From assembly GCA_037903475.1 (NCBI GenBank), contig JBAJFG010000231.1:1-64000 (forward strand): 64,000 bases of DNA, given 5' to 3'. The notes beneath the pieces are model-generated. The model was not told where the DNA came from and did not search any database. It worked only from the letters and a program-made list of their open reading frames with translations. Shown here piece after piece: positions 11,085-21,789 of this stretch. Position 1 is the first letter of the stretch. Each line of letters starts with the position of its first letter. Source of the DNA: Ancylostoma caninum. Its lineage: Eukaryota; Nematoda; Chromadorea; Rhabditida; Ancylostomatidae. A program made the translations under genes and the position numbers.

Positions 11085-13067
11085 TTACTTGTAACTGTGA
11101 TTTAGTCTTCTTTGGTGCACCTTTGGATGTATTTGTATCTTCTTCTTCTTTAGAGTTTGCCCCGCGCGTTGGCGGGGTCCTGTTTCCTGATCTTCTGACA
11201 CGTGCTTCAGATCCACATGCAGTGTGTCCAGCCACCTATGCTTCGGCCGTCCTTTTGGTCGTTTTCCTGGTCCTCGTAATATAGGCCTACTTTGGACGGT
11301 GTCTTTGTTGGCGCGCAGTACGTAGACGTACCATCTAAGACGGGTTTCGCAGAGCTTGTCAGCAATCATGCCGGAGCGCTCCCGGATCTTTTCATTGTGT
11401 ATGCGGTCCACATGCGTGATACCAGCCATCCATCGTAACATCTTCATCTCCATCACACCCAGGCGGGGTTCCACTTCCTTGGTGACCGGCCAGCATTCTG
11501 CACCATACAGTGCGACGGGTCTAACAACTGCTCGATACACCTTCGACTTGAAGCGATCCGGGATCTTCTTGTCTCACTGAGCGCCACTTCATCCATGCAG
11601 CGTTGATGCGACTGACGACTTCATCGGTTAGGTTGCCATCGGCTGAGAGTGTTGAGCCGAGATACTTGAAGTAGTCGGTTCTCGGAAGGTCATTGCTATC
11701 ATCCTTAATGGTGGCGAGCTCATTCATATCGGACCGTATTCGTCGTTAACTCCGCAGAATTTTTCGACGTCTTCGGTCTGCTGCTGGCAAGACCTCGCCA
11801 GTCGGTAGATGAGGCGCTCCGCGCCATCTGTCTCATCTAGCTTCTTGCTAACATTTTCGTAGTGCTCAGCCTTCGTTGCAGCCACAGCCTTCTCTGCTGC
11901 TTTCTTCGCTTCTATATACTTCTGCCAGTTATCATCCGTCTGGTTACCAAGGACTAGGAATCCATCCATAGCCATGCCTGTCTGTCAATTCTCCGGCGAC
12001 CTGGTTTAGTCGTGCCAAGCTCTGAACGTATTACTTTTACAATGGGTCGGGTTGCATTCTTCCAGGTCTCGTCGGTTCTGACCGGTGGCAACTTGATGGT
12101 GGAAGTTACAGTGGCTTCCTTCTTCTTGAACCGCCACCACTTGATTCGCGCCGGTCCGCACCGTTCGTCACGCATCCCTCGCGGCGTGATTTTCACGCTG
12201 CAGATAAGCGGACAATGTTGCGTGGCCACGGTCTCGTAGGGCACAACCCTTCGCATTAGTATCTAGCTTTTGATAGCGATGTCGTACGAAAACGAAGTCG
12301 ATCTGAGTCTTTACGTTGCCCCTGTAGAAGGAGGTGAGAAGGCGCTTTCGGAAATTTGTATCCATTATGACGAGGTTGTGAGAGTCAGCATGTTCCAGGA
12401 TGCACTCGCCATCTTCATTCCGTGTCCCGTAGCCTCCATGGCACCTGTAACCGTTTTTGCCACTCCTACGTAGCCATTTAGATCACCTGCGACGACGACT
12501 GTGTCTTTCTGTGGTACTTCCACGGTCTTCTCATCAAGCAGCATCCAGAACTCATTTTTGATCTGGTCACAACAGCCTGTCTGTAGTGCGTACGCCGAGA
12601 AGACGTGAAGGCGTTGATTTGCGGTGGTGATGACGACCTTCATGAGGCGTTCATTGAAACGCTGCACTTCGGCTATCGAGCCACGGAAGCGTTGAGAGAC
12701 GACTATGTCCACAGCGTTCCTGGTCTTTGGACTGCCGTTGTAGACTACTTCGAAGCCATGAACTATCTCCTTCGACTTGGTACCAGACCATCTCGTTTCT
12801 TGCACAGCGCAGGAGTCAATTCGACGACGCTCGAGTGCTGCTGCCACATGAGCTGCCTGTCAACGTGCCGACGTTAAAAGTCGCAATGCGCGTCATGGCT
12901 ACGTTGTGTTCCTTAACGTTTCGCATTCTTGCCCCCCGATACCGCCGTTCGAGAAACATCGGGGACCCTCGCATACTTTTCACACTAAAGGCTCCGATCG
13001 ACAGGGAAAAACCAACCCAGTTTTTCGACAAGCTTTCGGACGGACAGCCTGTCGACGTTTCAGACAC
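11085..13067 (-). pseudogene. RTE-like LINE lacking the RT core
   Basis: Minus-strand reading starts with an APE-type endonuclease: IATFNVGTLTG, then a frameshift near 12860, then RRRIDSCAVQETRWSG, VVVAGDLNGYVG and a diverged C-terminal part ending RGHATLSAYL. The RTE linker follows (WQKYIEAKKAAEKAV, GVNDE near 11740). The frame then passes directly to the C-terminal region (LPRTDYFKYLGSTLSADG, YRAVVRPVALYGAECWPVTK, GKRPKGRPKHRWLDTLH). The roughly 400-residue RT domain, including the FADD box, is missing, so the copy is an internal deletion and cannot be autonomous. Intact elements copy RNA into a nicked site. Confidence 0.85.
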
Positions 13068-13612
13068 GAAACCTACCTGTAAACGAGATACCTTTGAGCT
13101 CTCTCACCAGGGCATATGCTGTGACGCCATTGGTGACATCAGAGCAATGGTTAAAGCGCCGCCGCATAGTTCCACGCAATTACTATAACAGCACTAAAAA
13201 CTCAGTAGTAAGAGAACTGACACGAACTCTCGCCTTGTAAGGTTTCCACTGTCATCGCACAAAAAACGGGAGTATTCAACCCCAGCTTTCTTTTTCTAAG
13301 GCTGCAAAAGTCGCACGTGTTTTACTACTCGGCTACTTCTGCTCCAAAATCTCGAAAAAAAACCGAGACTTCGCCAAGGTGGCGGGTTATTTGAGGTAAT
13401 GAACACGAATAGGTATTTCCTCTCACCTTCCTATACGATAACTTACGATATTCGTATCCAACATCTCAAATAACCCTCTTAGACGACGTTCGGGTAAGTT
13501 TTTTGACGTTGTGAGGGGGAACTAGTCCAGCAGTGTCGATATTTCAAAGAAGTGCGCTAAGAGAGTACACGTAGCTACGGCTTCATCCTAATGAGGGAAG
13601 GAGTGTAAGATA

Positions 13613-14894
13613 GATCGGGTTGGTGCGAAATTAATTGCAGTTTTGGCATAGCACAAATAAACTTTTCTCTTCTGTGGAATCCGAGCAATTTCAACCAACC
13701 TATGGGAACCTTTTGAAAGGGCTTTCCCACGCCTGGCTTGACTATTCTGGATAACATTATTTATCATTTCGGTACATTTTTGTGGAGTCGCTAACAAATG
13801 ATGAGCCGACGCGATTCTTTGGTAGTCCCGGTTAATGACTTCAAACTCGATCACTCTGAACCGGAGGTGTTCGATAATCTTGTATTTGTTTCAACCAAGA
13901 ATCGCCTTCCCAACGTACAGTGAGCATGGGCTCGCGAAGTTTTCTTCCTATGATTTTAAACTCAATATAACCATTGTCGTGGTCGCGGGATCTCGTTGGA
14001 TGATCTCGCGTTGAGGACAGCCGTGGATCCTAAATAGGATCTTACCATGCGGACGAATCGAGTAGAGATGAGCGCTCACTACACTACAGTCTCAAGACAT
14101 CTGACTTCAGTCAACAGGTTAAGAAAAGTGTGGATGTGAACACCCCTTGGTGTAACTGATGACAAGCGCCCATTCGATGTGACATCTTTTCTAACTTAAT
14201 TTTTCGTCCCAAAACGTCGCATTTCTAGACCATGTAATTACTGTAAATGAACCTCGGTTTCTGTACAATGACAAGAAATGCGAATGCCCATAAATGAAGA
14301 AGTTTTCCCACTCCTATATGTATTCCTAGACCAGATGTTCTCTCTATTGAGCTTGTGCCAGGATTTCAGTGGTGCTGTGAGGATGTGATTGAGTGCATTT
14401 TTCTCCAACCTAGTCAACCATTGACAGCAGGGTCCTAGTTTTGTAATTTCGAGTTGAGGTACGAAAATCTGCTGTAGATGTAGTTGGCAGTGGTGAACAG
14501 AATTAAGTTTTTCCCTGCTCTAGGGTAGCGCTAACCCTCTCACTTGAAAACTCACCCGGCAAAACTGGTGCAGTAAGGCATCGAGGTTCTTATTCATTTT
14601 TCTCATTCTCCAGACCATGCCCTTACCGAATACCACTTTTATCTAGTCCCAGATGCACACCTGCAACAGAACCCGATTGCTGATCTAGAGCATGCCAGAA
14701 TTGACTTCGGAAAGTTTTTCATATTTTTGCGATCTCATTTTTTATTGTAGAGCTATATCTTTTTCACTAATTTGTTAAGGAAGATTTAGCGAATTAAATG
14801 GAATTCAAAATAATGAAGAACGTTGCATTTGAGTCATGTTATAAGACTTTGAACTGGGGTGTTTGTTTCGACATTTAATTTCGCACCAACCTGA
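13613..14894 (+). mobile_element. Dead mariner element, full length
   Basis: Inverted ends read GGTTGGTGCGAAATTAA on both sides (13618-13634 and, inverted, 14873-14890), with TA near each end. The 1.28 kb length is that of a complete mariner. A decayed plus-strand transposase shows LDHVITVNEPRFLYNDKKCE, matching the conserved VTGDEKWVLY region, but stops and shifts are frequent. The TIR resembles mariners with TTAGGTTGGTGCAAAA-type ends. Confidence 0.75.
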
Positions 14895-15293
14895 TAGTAG
14901 CGTGTAAAATGTCGTAAAGTGTTTTTGTGTAGAAGTATGTGATTTTCGCACAGTTTATTGTCTGCACCCTTATAGTATATAAGAAATGCGGACACTATTC
15001 AATTTTCATGAATCCGACATCTTACGAGGAAATTTTTGGCAACTTCACATAAAAAGATTACTAGCAATTCCATAACACTGCAAATTTGGAAAGCTCTTCT
15101 ACCAGTAACTCTGTAACAGATGAGAGTAATCTGTCTCGTGCAATTTCTCTTCTCTCTCATTAGTCTCCTTTATTAGGAAAGGAAAAATAATTGTACATAT
15201 GTCTATATTAATATTGTACATTGTCATTTCTCAGGAACAAATGTCAATTTTTAGAACATGTATAATTGCACAAAAAATAAGATAAATTTTCAG

Positions 15294-15397
15294 AATCCCT
15301 CCTCGACGTCTTCCGATTCATTGAAAGTAGACGATTCGCAGAAGTCGGACTTGTCGACAACAGCCGATACCATAGAGGACGAGTTCTTAGCGAAACT
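15294..15397 (+). CDS. Candidate internal exon, serine-rich
   Basis: A strong acceptor (AATTTTCAG) and donor (GTAAGT) bound 104 bases. One frame gives 34 residues, NPSSTSSDSLKVDDSQ then KSDLSTTADTIEDEFLAKL, an acidic, serine-rich low-complexity segment typical of disordered protein. A second frame is also open. I could not find neighbouring exons in phase, so the parent gene is unknown. The splice signals are the main support. Confidence 0.4.
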
Positions 15398-16374
15398 GTA
15401 AGTCTAAAGTTTTGTACGCATACATGTGTAGTTACACTTAACAAACGCTGCGAAGACATATTCATAGCCAAATTTATACTAGTGTGCAAAGCATTATTAA
15501 TGTAGAGAGCGAGAACCAATACTGCCCTTACTTGTAGGTAGGATCTTGAACGCTTGGCTCTAGTAGGTTGCAATTTTTCACTGTAAATGTTGAAAGTGTA
15601 AAATCCCTTTGCTACTGATCGCGAGTAATTTTTCTGAATTGTATCATGAGCAAGAGGAGCGCAAAGATGTCTAGTCTAATCTAGCAGCCACAACATACAG
15701 AGACGGATAAAAATGATGCAAATGTTTTTGTAGATAACTTCTTCCAGGATAGAGCTAAGCAGGTCAAACTTTTACATAGGTTTACATAGGTTGTGGATAC
15801 TCATGCGTAATATATTAAATAAATCAAAAAAAGTTAGAATCCGTTCATTTTGTGGACTTCTGGTTTGGGGAAAAATATTCTATTCGCACAGATCGAAATT
15901 CATCATCTGGAAGTATTTACAATATTGTTTATTGCTTATTTGATTCGTTACAGCAAACGAGCTAGATAAAAGAAAACAGAATACAAACAATAACAATTCA
16001 ACCAAAAGAATAGAGGAACATGAATAATAAAGAAACAACCAAACAACATTAGACAACGGATGCCCGAAGTCCCTAAGGAATTCATTATTTGAAAATGCGA
16101 CAACCGCGACTTACGGAATTATGATTGTCACTGCACTCCAACCACTGCTGTTGTTCAGAAAAATTTATTCAGCCGGAAGAGCTAGTTAGTTCGAATAGAA
16201 AGCCAGCACAAAAGAAAAAAACAAGTACTCGCATCAGCCGGTTATGATGCCCTACATGGCCACGGGGATCTCAGCACGAATTGAATTGGGTTTTTACACC
16301 AAATCCACCCCACCTCACCTCTCCACGCAAAAGTAGGATTGCTAAGCTGGTCTCGCTTGGTTATGTTTTTATGA
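15398..16374. other. No feature recognised
   Basis: AT-rich sequence with no supported exon, repeat or element. It ends at the 8-bp target duplication CTGCTAGC (16375-16382). Confidence 0.4.
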
Positions 16375-16396
16375 CTGCTAGCTAGAGTGTTGCATC

Positions 16397-16656
16397 CGAA
16401 AAATTTTTTCGAATATTCGAACAATCGAATATTTCGATATGGCCGAATATTCGAATATTCGAATAAACGAATATTTTGAAACGCGCGAATATTCGAATAC
16501 TCGAATAAACGAATATTTCGACGTGTCCGAATATTCGAATAATTCGAATATTCCAACCTCATGAATATTCGAATTATTCGAATATTCGATCATGAGCTTC
16601 GAATATTCGATCATGAGCTTCGAATATTCGAATATTTCGAATATTTGGGAAGTTGC
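16397..16656. repeat. Subterminal AATATTCG array (left)
   Basis: Repeated TTCGAATATTCGAATA blocks, each palindromic, interspersed with short spacers (for example AAACGAATATTT) in a pattern of about 35-45 bases. Frames through this region give spurious NIRIFEYS repeats. Confidence 0.8.
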
Positions 16657-17209
16657 TCTACATTTATTTCGGCTGAGTATGCAAAGAGAAGTTCTCTGAA
16701 TAGAACAATTACTCATTAGGTTGCCACGAAAGTTACTTAGTCACTTTACCACTAGTATTTACTACTACTTACTTAGTAAAAGTAACTTACTTTTGTGTGT
16801 TGCTATTTTTTCCGAAACTGATTTGGAATTTTCTGTCCAAAACTTATATAATGGTTAGTCAATGCTCTACCTATATCCAGTTTGTCCTATCATTCCTCTG
16901 CGATCGTGACTGAAAATATTATCTCTGACTACAAACATCTCCTGCTCCTGGTTTGATAACTCAGAAAACGTAGCAACTCAACGGATGCCACAATAGCGAG
17001 CGCCTCCTGGAACTGATTGAATAGAATCCGCGTAGTGGTATCCTTGACCTGGCAGAGGACCTCCAACGTCATCACGACACTGTATTTTTTTACCTGCTTC
17101 TCCACGGGGAGGCAAGGAAATGCGATGTGTGGATACCTCATGATCTCAGTGACCGCCAGTTTCAAGTGCGTAGAGTGCTGCATAAACTTTTTGAGTTTTC
17201 AACAGAGCT

Positions 17210-17430
17210 TTGCTCAGCTAGCCATCTTGGTTACCGGTGACGAGAAGAGGGTTCTTTATGTAATTCAAGTAAGGAAATGTGGTTGACTCGTAAACAGATA
17301 ACTGTCAAAACTGCTGCAAAAACGAGAACTACCTCTCCAGAAAGTAATGCTCAGTATTTGATGGAATTACAAAGGAACAATTGCTAAAAGCTGCTGCCAA
17401 CAAAACTTACTGTTTGCGCAGAATAATCAT
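17210..17430 (+). pseudogene. mariner transposase fragment
   Basis: The plus strand reads FAQLAILVTGDEKRVLYVI followed by VRKCG and, after stops, LPLQKVMLSI and WNYKGTIAKSCCQQN. These match the conserved mariner regions VTGDEKWVLY and PKKVMLSVWWDYKG. It is a fragment with at least two stops, nested within the 16383-19214 element. Confidence 0.65.
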
Positions 17431-18149
17431 TTCATTTACCATTGTGTAAATGTTTGTTACATTGAAGAAAGAGAATTAATCTGAAAAGACGTCTAAAAAT
17501 GGCTGAAACTTTCGCGACGTCTAATAAAATAGACAACACTGAATAGAGTTAAGAACCGGTGTTTCGAACCTAATTTCAAATGAGCCCAGTTCTCAGATGA
17601 CGGGTTCAGTAACGGAGCTACAAGCAATTGCATGAACTAATCCAATCCCAAAACAATGAAGCCCAAAGATATGTACATAGTGTTGCACTCGTTTCTGTAA
17701 TGAGTCTGCATAAGTTTTTTTGCTACAGCAACATACATAGAATGTTACAGCCATATGATAAGTCAGCATGAGTTTCTTTCTAGGTACTGAACACAAATAG
17801 GAGCATTTTTAGAAGTTTTTGACTCAGCAAACTAGTACGTTCTCGAGATCGTTTCTCAGAACAGGTGCTTTGTATTGTATAGATAAATGAAGTGAAGTTA
17901 ATTTCCCAAATGTCGTGCACAGAAGTTGCAGTGGCATGCTGGTGGTAAGGTTGCGGGATAGGGTTGGAAAAAGTAGGATTACTCGAAATGGAGGCGTAGA
18001 GCCTCCATGGCAGACTAGTATCATAAAGATTGGAAATTCCCAGTAAGCTCTTCGCTTTTCTGAAGTTTTTCACCAAACTGAAGGCTCAAGACTCGCCACA
18101 AAATTGTAGCGATCTGTCTACGTCAGTAGGTATTCTCAGACAATGTGCG

Positions 18150-18668
18150 GGGGTAAAATGGAGTTGGGGGGGGGGCCACTTGCTATAAGTCGATAATATG
18201 ACCTGCCCTGCACGTTCTGACTTGTCTGCATTTCAGGTAATTACTGCACATTAAAGTGGCTTTCATACATTTGCCGCGGCGGCAGTCGCCCATGGTTAAG
18301 CATAGGCCGGCGACGTCGCGGCGGCGGCGCCGCGGCGACGTCGCCGCGACAAGAGCTTGTTTACTTTTTTGCCGCGGCGCCGCCCGGCGACGTCGCCCAG
18401 CGGCAAGCGGCAAGGAATGGTCGAGGGGGTATTTTGTCGCTGGGCGACGTTTGTGTGAAAGCGCGGCATGCCGCTCGGCGGCAACTTTTGCCGCGCACCC
18501 ACTTTTGCCGCGGCGGCGGCGGCGCCGCCGCGGCAAATGTATGAAAGCCCCTTAAGAGGGCTAACAAGTCAGAGCGTTCTGAACGTGTCAGCTATCAAGT
18601 CTGAACGTGCAGGACAGGTCATATCATCGATTTATACCAAGTGCCCCCCCCCCAACTCCATTTTACCC
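18150..18668. mobile_element. Inverted-repeat element, arms ~75-85 bp, interrupted
   Basis: Arms 18150-18228 and 18594-18668 are inverted copies: GGTAAAATGGAGTTGGGGGG, then CACTTG.TATAA.TCGAT, then ATATGACCTG.CCTGCACGTT. The middle carries the GC-rich TTAA element. Without that insertion the host element would be only about 220 bp, a typical MITE size. Confidence 0.6.
18255..18551. mobile_element. GC-rich MITE flanked by TTAA
   Basis: TTAA occurs at both edges (18251-18254 and 18552-18555). The ends are near-perfect inverted repeats: GGCTTTCATACATTTGCCGC on the left and GGGGCTTTCATACATTTGCC (inverted) on the right, continuing into GCGGCGGC. Exact TTAA duplication is typical of piggyBac and Kolobok-type elements. 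The interior is extremely GC- and CpG-rich with many GCCGCGGCG blocks. There is no coding capacity; arginine-rich frames here are artefacts. Confidence 0.7.
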
Positions 18669-18934
18669 AATGTGCGGGTGAACCGCGGTACAAATATTTG
18701 GCGTAGGCAACTTTACAGTCAACCAAGTAATTGAACGTGGTCATTAAATTATCTATGTGCGGTGAGCCTGCAGAAAGTCCGCTGTCAGCCCGCTGAAATG
18801 ATAATGTGGCGTGCTGACAACGGCAGCAATGCATACTGGCGATCTCAAATTTAGCGACGGTAGGTGCTTGCTGATGGGGCTCGAGAATGATTGTGAGAGC
18901 GAAGGTGCTGGTGACTAGACTGCTCGATTATTCG

Positions 18935-19200
18935 AATGATCTAATATTCGAATGTACCCACCCTGAATATGCGAATATTCGAATAATCGAATAATTAAAA
19001 GTGGTCGAATATTCGAATATTCGAATAAACGAATATTTTAAAAGCGTCGAATATTCGAATATTCGAATAAACGAATCTTTTGAAAGCGTCGAATATTCGA
19101 ATGTTCGAATAATCCGAATATTCTGATTTTTCGAATATCCGAATGTTTCGAATAAACGAATATTCGAATATTCGAATAATTATTCGAATATTATTCGATT
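18935..19200. repeat. Subterminal AATATTCG array (right)
   Basis: Same TTCGAATATTCGAATA blocks as 16397-16656, here with spacers such as AAACGAATATTTTAAAAGCG repeated about three times. Confidence 0.8.
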
Positions 19201-19471
19201 CGGTCAACACTCTACTGCTAGCCCTAGAAATGCACCCTTCAGGCGCTGGAACCTGCTGAACTGCTGTGTAGGCTTGTTGACGCTACATCCCCGCCGTGTC
19301 GGTTCCTCTTCCCTGCATCTGAATGATACTTACCCTTCTCCTTCGCTTATATACCCAAGCTAGCTGTTATCATTCGCAGCTCGTTTATATCCTGACAAAA
19401 CATGTAAATCAGTGATAGGGCAGCCATGCACGGTTGTCCAAACGGCATTTCTCCTCGCTGGATAGGTGCTC

Positions 19472-19627
19472 TTATTCCTGTGGCACTACCATTGTTGAAA
19501 AGTGGTCACCTCCGAGCATTTCCGATGCGCCGGGAATATCAAGCTCTGATCCATCGTCGATTAGAAAGCGTTGGTAAATTCTCTCCAAGTCTTTGCTAAA
19601 GGCTGCTGCTTTGTCCATCAGCTGAAG
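19472..19627 (-). CDS. Terminal exon of an unassigned minus-strand gene
   Basis: The exon starts at 19627 after an ACACTTGTCAG acceptor and runs 51 codons to a TAA. It reads LQLMDKAAAFSKDLERIYQ, RFLIDDGSELDIPGASEML and GGDHFSTMVVPQE. Its phase-0 start fits the phase-0 end of the exon at 20472-20580, giving a continuous amphipathic helix (AFAILRLKL then LQLMDKAAAFSKDLERI). The composition is protein-like, but no known domain is recognised and no start codon has been located. Confidence 0.5.
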   Translation of the reverse strand, partial: LQLMDKAAAFSKDLERIYQRFLIDDGSELDIPGASEMLGGDHFSTMVVPQE

Positions 19628-19712
19628 CTGACAAGTGTAAATATTGCTTCGGAATGAATGAGAAGTTATGCACAAAATGGCTCCAAATTTTGATTTCTAC
19701 CTTGACTAACAC

Positions 19713-19740
19713 GTGTTTCGGCTCATATTTAGCCGTCTTC
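19713..19740 (-). ncRNA. Hammerhead-like motif (minus strand)
   Basis: Read on the minus strand: ATGAAGA, a perfect stem CGGCT / AGCCG with a 7-base loop, then GAAACACGTGT. It keeps the ATGA, stem II and GAAAC elements of a hammerhead and is followed by AATTTTGGAGC. It resembles the hammerhead-bearing part of Penelope-like elements. No Penelope-like frame was found beside it. Confidence 0.35.
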
Positions 19741-20471
19741 ATTTGCTGTAATGACCAGTCGCTGTTTCAACTCAGTTGAAATGAATGTTATTGGTCTGTT
19801 ATGATAAAATGAAGGGTAATTTAGACAATCGCAGGGGCAAATCTCGTTCCATTCGCCGACAGATCCCCAACAAAAGGTTTGAACGAGAGAACTTAGTCTA
19901 GTTCAAGCCCCGAAACCGGTTAGTGTGAAAAGCTTAAAGTCAGTGTCCAAGAAAAATTTTCGACTACTGGCTTTCTGTGGTTTCTAGGCCAGCTTGGCTC
20001 ACTCATACCAAGTATGAACTTGAAAATCATAAAACGTTCGAAAAAACCATTTTCCAAGCGCCTTCCTGGCTGATGCGGACGAGATGTCCGACAACACCCT
20101 CGTCATAGAGGGCGCAGAGAAAAAGTTTTATCGATTGACAGCGCCAGTTCACTGCTTCAATTTTAGCTTCAACCAGTCAGTTGCTGTTCTTTTAGGGGTC
20201 CGTATCTCTGCTAAAGTGCTACTTCTTGACTAGTTTAAACATATAGAGGTAAGTTTCGATATGAATAGCCATCTTCCGATACAATGTTGTCGTCAAACAC
20301 TCCATCAAGTATAGACCCATAAGCTGTAGAACCAGGATCAATTAAAATAAAGAACTGAATGTTTAGAATACATACCCAAACTTGAGACGCATACATGGGG
20401 ATATATTAATCACAGTAGAGAGACGCTGTCACAATCAGTTTCATATTTTCCAACGATGCTCCACGTCACAC

Positions 20472-20580
20472 CAACTTTAGGCGCAAAATGGCAAACGCCG
20501 AGTGGGCGGGCTGGGCACTGGAGATGGTTTTGGGTACTGGTTCTAAGGCGGATATCTCGCTTATTTCTGCGACTTTTACG
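20472..20580 (-). CDS. Internal exon of the same unassigned gene
   Basis: Acceptor GTTTCAG and donor GTGTGA bound 109 bases. The frame (one base carried from an earlier exon) reads VKVAEISEISALEPVPKTIS then SAQPAHSAFAILRLKL. It joins in phase 0 to the exon ending at 19472. A competing plus-strand open frame over the same bases lacks splice support. Upstream exons were not identified; the 20600-20900 region contains repeat-like sequence shared with 39.9 kb. Confidence 0.4.
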
Positions 20581-21224
20581 CTGAAACTTTGGCATTTGCC
20601 TGTAGAGTCGACCCACTATCATAATCTAATGAGCAATCAAGCTCAAAGGTTTTGCCTGGACAATGCCTTCAAAGGCAGTGTGTCAACTCAAGACCTCAGC
20701 CGAACATTTGCGAACCGCTGAGCGCAGAGATGCACTTCAGGTTTTAGGAAGACGTCGAAAACCCCATATGTTACGGGATTCGTTTCACATTGGGTTGTTT
20801 TGAGCCATACAAAACTTATCGAACTTATCATAACATCATTATTGGCTTTGGATACTAGAGTATCCAATCCACAGAGACAACCAAGATGTGGCATACTCTT
20901 GTCGACTTCAATGTTCTTTTCATAAAGTTTAACTAACGCTTAACTGACTCAACATACCGAGGTAAAGCATTGTAATAGAAGAGAAAGTTTTTGCATTACT
21001 GTAATATTTATGGATTTTTGAAGTTTTCTTTCCATTATATATGTTCAGACTCCGTTTCGTGTGTTACCTTATACGGATTCAAAACATCTGAAATCATTGT
21101 AAGCTTTAGGCATTTTTATACTACATGCGCTTATTCAATTTTATGGTTGGCAAGATTTTAGTATGACAATATGTAGGGCAGACTTCGCTTGAATAATTAG
21201 ATTTCAAACTCGTTTGCTGGTCAG

Positions 21225-21779
21225 GCAACGAATCTCACCAAATGTTTCGCCATCGAACATCAGAGTAGTAGAAAGGATGTTATCAGACGGATTCACTTTC
21301 GCGTCATGGATGTGCCGGGCCCAAAGATGCGAATACGGCTTAGTGGACTCGTTGCCATGATGCGCCGGTGCCCCGAAGGGTTAGAAGAGATAATCCAACT
21401 GTGAGGCGAGCTTAGCAAGCAACAAAAGAACCAATCGTTAGCGGTCTACATATTAGGCTATTTCCGTGGTGAATGAGATCTAAAGAAGCTCACGTGTAGC
21501 ATTTAGCAATGAAATACGACGACGTTCGGTCGTGAACCTGAAAGATGCCAAGGAAAACCAGCGAACAAGGCAGCCTAGTGAAATCACCGAAGAAGGGGAG
21601 GATGATGCCAATAACAACAGTACATCGGTGAGAATTTCGCATGAGATCTTGTTTTGCGGCAGAACGGCAGCATATGTATATGTACCCAAACAAAGTATCG
21701 CACACATGCATAGGACTACTGCAGGGCTCCTGAAGAACTTGGTCAGGCTGCCCGGTCTGTTACAAACCGCAGGTCCTGA
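21225..21779 (+). CDS. Unassigned three-exon gene fragment (3' end)
   Basis: Three exons join in phase. They are 21225-21400 (58 codons plus two bases, donor GTGAGG), 21507-21627 (acceptor ATTTAG, donor GTGAGA) and 21714-21779 (acceptor CATAG, ending TGA). The chain reads in part HQSSRKDVIRRIHFRVMDVP, GPKMRIRLSGLVAMMRRCPE and GLEEIIQ. It continues through LNEIRRRSVVNLKDAKENQ and an acidic tail EITEEGEDDANNN to YCRAPEELGQAARSVTNRRS. Introns are 106 and 86 bases, typical of nematodes. The product is unknown: a basic, possibly helical segment followed by a charged tail. The 5' end is not found. Phase agreement at both junctions is the main evidence. Confidence 0.5.
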
Positions 21780-21789
21780 TTTAGTCCCC

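Larger units (their letters stand above)
16383..19214. mobile_element. hAT-like element, 2.8 kb, with 8-bp target duplication
   Basis: Left end TAGAGTGTTGCATCCGAA and right end (inverted) TAGAGTGTTGACCGAA are flanked by identical octamers CTGCTAGC at 16375-16382 and 19215-19222. An 8-bp duplication plus short inverted ends is the hAT signature. Both ends continue into dense AATATTCG arrays. The interior holds a mariner relic (17210-17430) and a nested inverted-repeat/TTAA insertion (18150-18668). No hAT transposase (RW domain or dimerisation region) was recognised, so it is probably non-autonomous. Boundaries are firm; the class is an inference from the duplication length. Confidence 0.75.

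Noticed and set aside
16242..16716. Frames with NIRIFEYS repeats
   Set aside because: Translation of the AATATTCG array; repeats follow DNA period, not protein logic.
18183..18567. Arginine/alanine-rich frames on both strands
   Set aside because: They are by-products of the GCCGCGGCG-rich MITE; no codon bias or domain.
20488..20721. 77-residue plus-strand frame
   Set aside because: It conflicts with the minus-strand exon that has splice signals, and its 3' half overlaps repeat sequence shared with 39.9 kb.
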